Assembly (NCBI RefSeq): GCF_014705705.1
Contig: NZ_JACXLD010000002.1
Coordinates: 398,831 to 462,830 of the forward strand
Direction of reading: 5' to 3'
Origin: Spongiibacter pelagi
GTDB taxonomy: Bacteria; Pseudomonadota; Gammaproteobacteria; Pseudomonadales; Spongiibacteraceae
Length of the DNA stretch: 64,000 bases
In this document: one piece after another, positions 63,331 to 64,000 of the stretch
How positions within the stretch are numbered: position 1 is the stretch's first letter
Layout: every line of letters begins with the position of its first letter
Notes under the pieces: generated by a model
What the model was told of the DNA's origin: nothing
The model's input: only the letters and a program-made list of their open reading frames with translations
Database searches by the model: none
Translations under genes and position numbers: made by a program

Positions 63331-63783
63331 ATGAGGAAAATATTTACACTGTGCATCCTCTTATTAAATCTTCAACCAGCATTTGCCGAAACTATCAACG
63401 CAGAGAGTGCCATTGGAGCTTGGAAGACGCATAGACTCTACCCTTCAGAAGAGCAATTAGAATTACTAAAAAAATTAGGTGCTGATAAGCCTGAAAGAGA
63501 AATGGAGTTGCTCATATCTGATGATCTCTCCGTGAAGTTTCGCTACGAGCTTGAAGATGGGGTATGGGATACTTACCATGAGAAGGAAACAAATTTAAAA
63601 ATCGATGATGGGCTAATTATTATTAAACTATTTCGAAATAAGGAAATAGTCTACAAAATTGCCTTAAGCGGCTACAGCTCAGAAACCGGAGTAAAACTTA
63701 TATTCGGAACTTTGTTTAAATATTGGAAGGGTGAGGTAATAACTGGATGGACGGTTGGTTTTGAGCCGCGAGACGACAGTTAA
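63331..63783 (+). CDS. Secreted protein, unknown function, probable integron cassette gene
   Basis: 150 residues. Signal peptide MRKIFTLCILLLNLQPAFA (about 1-19), then a beta-rich domain with AIGAWKTHRL, ELLISDDLSVKFRYEL and GEVITGWTVGFEP, reminiscent of lipocalin-like small secreted proteins but not assignable. GAGGAG precedes the ATG by five bases, and the ATG lies 20 bases after the attC G-TTAAC boundary. The stop codon overlaps the next TTAAC half site. AT-rich like its neighbour. Confidence 0.75.
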   Translation: MRKIFTLCILLLNLQPAFAETINAESAIGAWKTHRLYPSEEQLELLKKLGADKPEREMELLISDDLSVKFRYELEDGVWDTYHEKETNLKIDDGLIIIKLFRNKEIVYKIALSGYSSETGVKLIFGTLFKYWKGEVITGWTVGFEPRDDS

Positions 63784-63850
63784 CAAGCACCTGTTGTCGC
63801 CCTTACAAGCCTGGGACAGCGAAAAACGTTGCGCTTATTTTGTCTACCCC
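63779..63850 (+). mobile_element. 3'-truncated attC-like site
   Basis: GTTAAC (63779-63784), AAG, CACCT (63788-63792) give R''-L''. The stretch GGACAGCGAAAAACGTTGC (63814-63832) matches the left core of the attC at 63262-63280 at 16 of 19 positions. The right arm and R' are missing; the tRNA-Leu terminator follows instead. Confidence 0.55.
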
Positions 63851-63860
63851 AATAGAAAGC

Positions 63861-63892
63861 AAAAAGCCCAGCTCAATGAGCTGGGCTTTTTT
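63861..63892 (-). terminator. Bidirectional terminator downstream of tRNA-Leu
   Basis: AAAAGCCCAGCTC (63862-63874), AAT loop, GAGCTGGGCTTTT (63878-63890). On the minus strand it follows the tRNA CCA end within five bases and ends in a run of T. Confidence 0.88.
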
Positions 63893-63896
63893 GTAG

Positions 63897-63950
63897 TGGT
63901 ACCGGAGGCCGGACTCGAACCGGCACGCTTTTAAGGGCATCGGATTTTGA
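63897..63950 (-). tRNA. tRNA-Leu(CAA), 3' exon
   Basis: Minus strand: TCAAAATCCGA (T33, anticodon CAA, stem 3' strand TCCGA), variable arm TGCCCTTAAAAGCGT, T arm GCCGG-TTCGAGT-CCGGC, acceptor 3' strand CTCCGGT and ACCA. The 5' half is not contiguous: the bases before T33 form an intron-like structure instead of the expected TCGGAT. The D arm and acceptor 5' strand must lie beyond the right edge. Confidence 0.8.
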
Positions 63951-64000
63951 CGTTTATCTATCTGCTTTCGCAGTAGCCGGACTATATCATCACCCTTGGT
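63951..64000 (-). other. 3' end of a probable group I intron inside tRNA-Leu
   Basis: Minus strand, directly before T33 of the tRNA: GGTGATGATATAGTCC (ATAGTCC is the 3' strand of P7, the S element), a P9 hairpin CTACTGC-GAAA-GCAG-A-TAG with a GNRA loop, then ATAAACG whose last G would be the terminal omega-G. The order S element, P9, terminal G is that of tRNA group I introns such as the one in Azoarcus tRNA-Ile. The rest is outside the window. Confidence 0.7.

Overview
The window looks like chromosomal DNA of a free-living, probably marine gammaproteobacterium, by gene order closest to the Spongiibacter/Zhongshania/Cellvibrio side of the class (inferred from synteny and protein style, not from a database). 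Supporting blocks are sdhE-ygfX / nadB / rpoE-rseABC-lepA-lepB-rnc-era-recO-acpS / gacS(barA)-cysM-relA-mazG, an intact gspC-N operon, and sphingomonad-like TonB-dependent receptors beside acyl-CoA and steroid-like catabolic genes.

Layout. 1-1805: a polyprenyl-phosphate glycosyltransferase (cut by the left edge), a Fur-controlled small RNA candidate and a flippase-like membrane protein. 2023-2447: rubredoxin and a DUF3012 lipoprotein. 2598-13612: a type II secretion operon, gspCDEFGHIJKLMN, all on the plus strand with overlapping or nearly touching genes; the prepilin peptidase is not here. 13625-22223: two paired acyl-CoA dehydrogenases, glycerol kinase, a PAS/GGDEF/EAL protein, an SDR dehydrogenase and an EthD-like protein. 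22220-28537: a MerR regulator facing a TonB receptor-START protein unit, then a metal-dependent hydrolase-alpha/beta hydrolase unit; both promoters carry the same inverted repeat (TTACA-N8-TGTAA), suggesting one regulon for uptake and processing of a hydrophobic compound. 28605-49415: DNA repair, Fe-S and flavoprotein assembly, NAD synthesis, the sigma-E envelope stress operon with its own sigma-E promoter, translation and RNA-processing genes, GacS, and the stringent-response genes. 49553-59290: ferrochelatase, a histone-H1-like Lys/Ala protein, mobA, tsaB, uppP, an HIBADH-type dehydrogenase, an M18 aminopeptidase, an enoyl-CoA hydratase, a GTDC1-type (tRNA-queuosine mannosyltransferase-like) glycosyltransferase and trpS. 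59368-61467: a second TonB receptor.

The last 2.5 kb are accessory: an intact HigA antitoxin whose HigB toxin is reduced to its C-terminal codons, a tRNA-Leu 3' fragment, two small secreted or lipoprotein genes that look like integron cassettes (one well-formed attC and one 3'-truncated attC, no integrase visible), and at the right edge the 3' exon of a tRNA-Leu(CAA) gene preceded by what looks like the 3' end of a group I intron. The most rewarding items are the interrupted tRNA, the attC cassettes, the Fur-regulated sRNA, the two-promoter inverted-repeat regulon and the in-frame 15-bp repeat of the tsaB 3' end.
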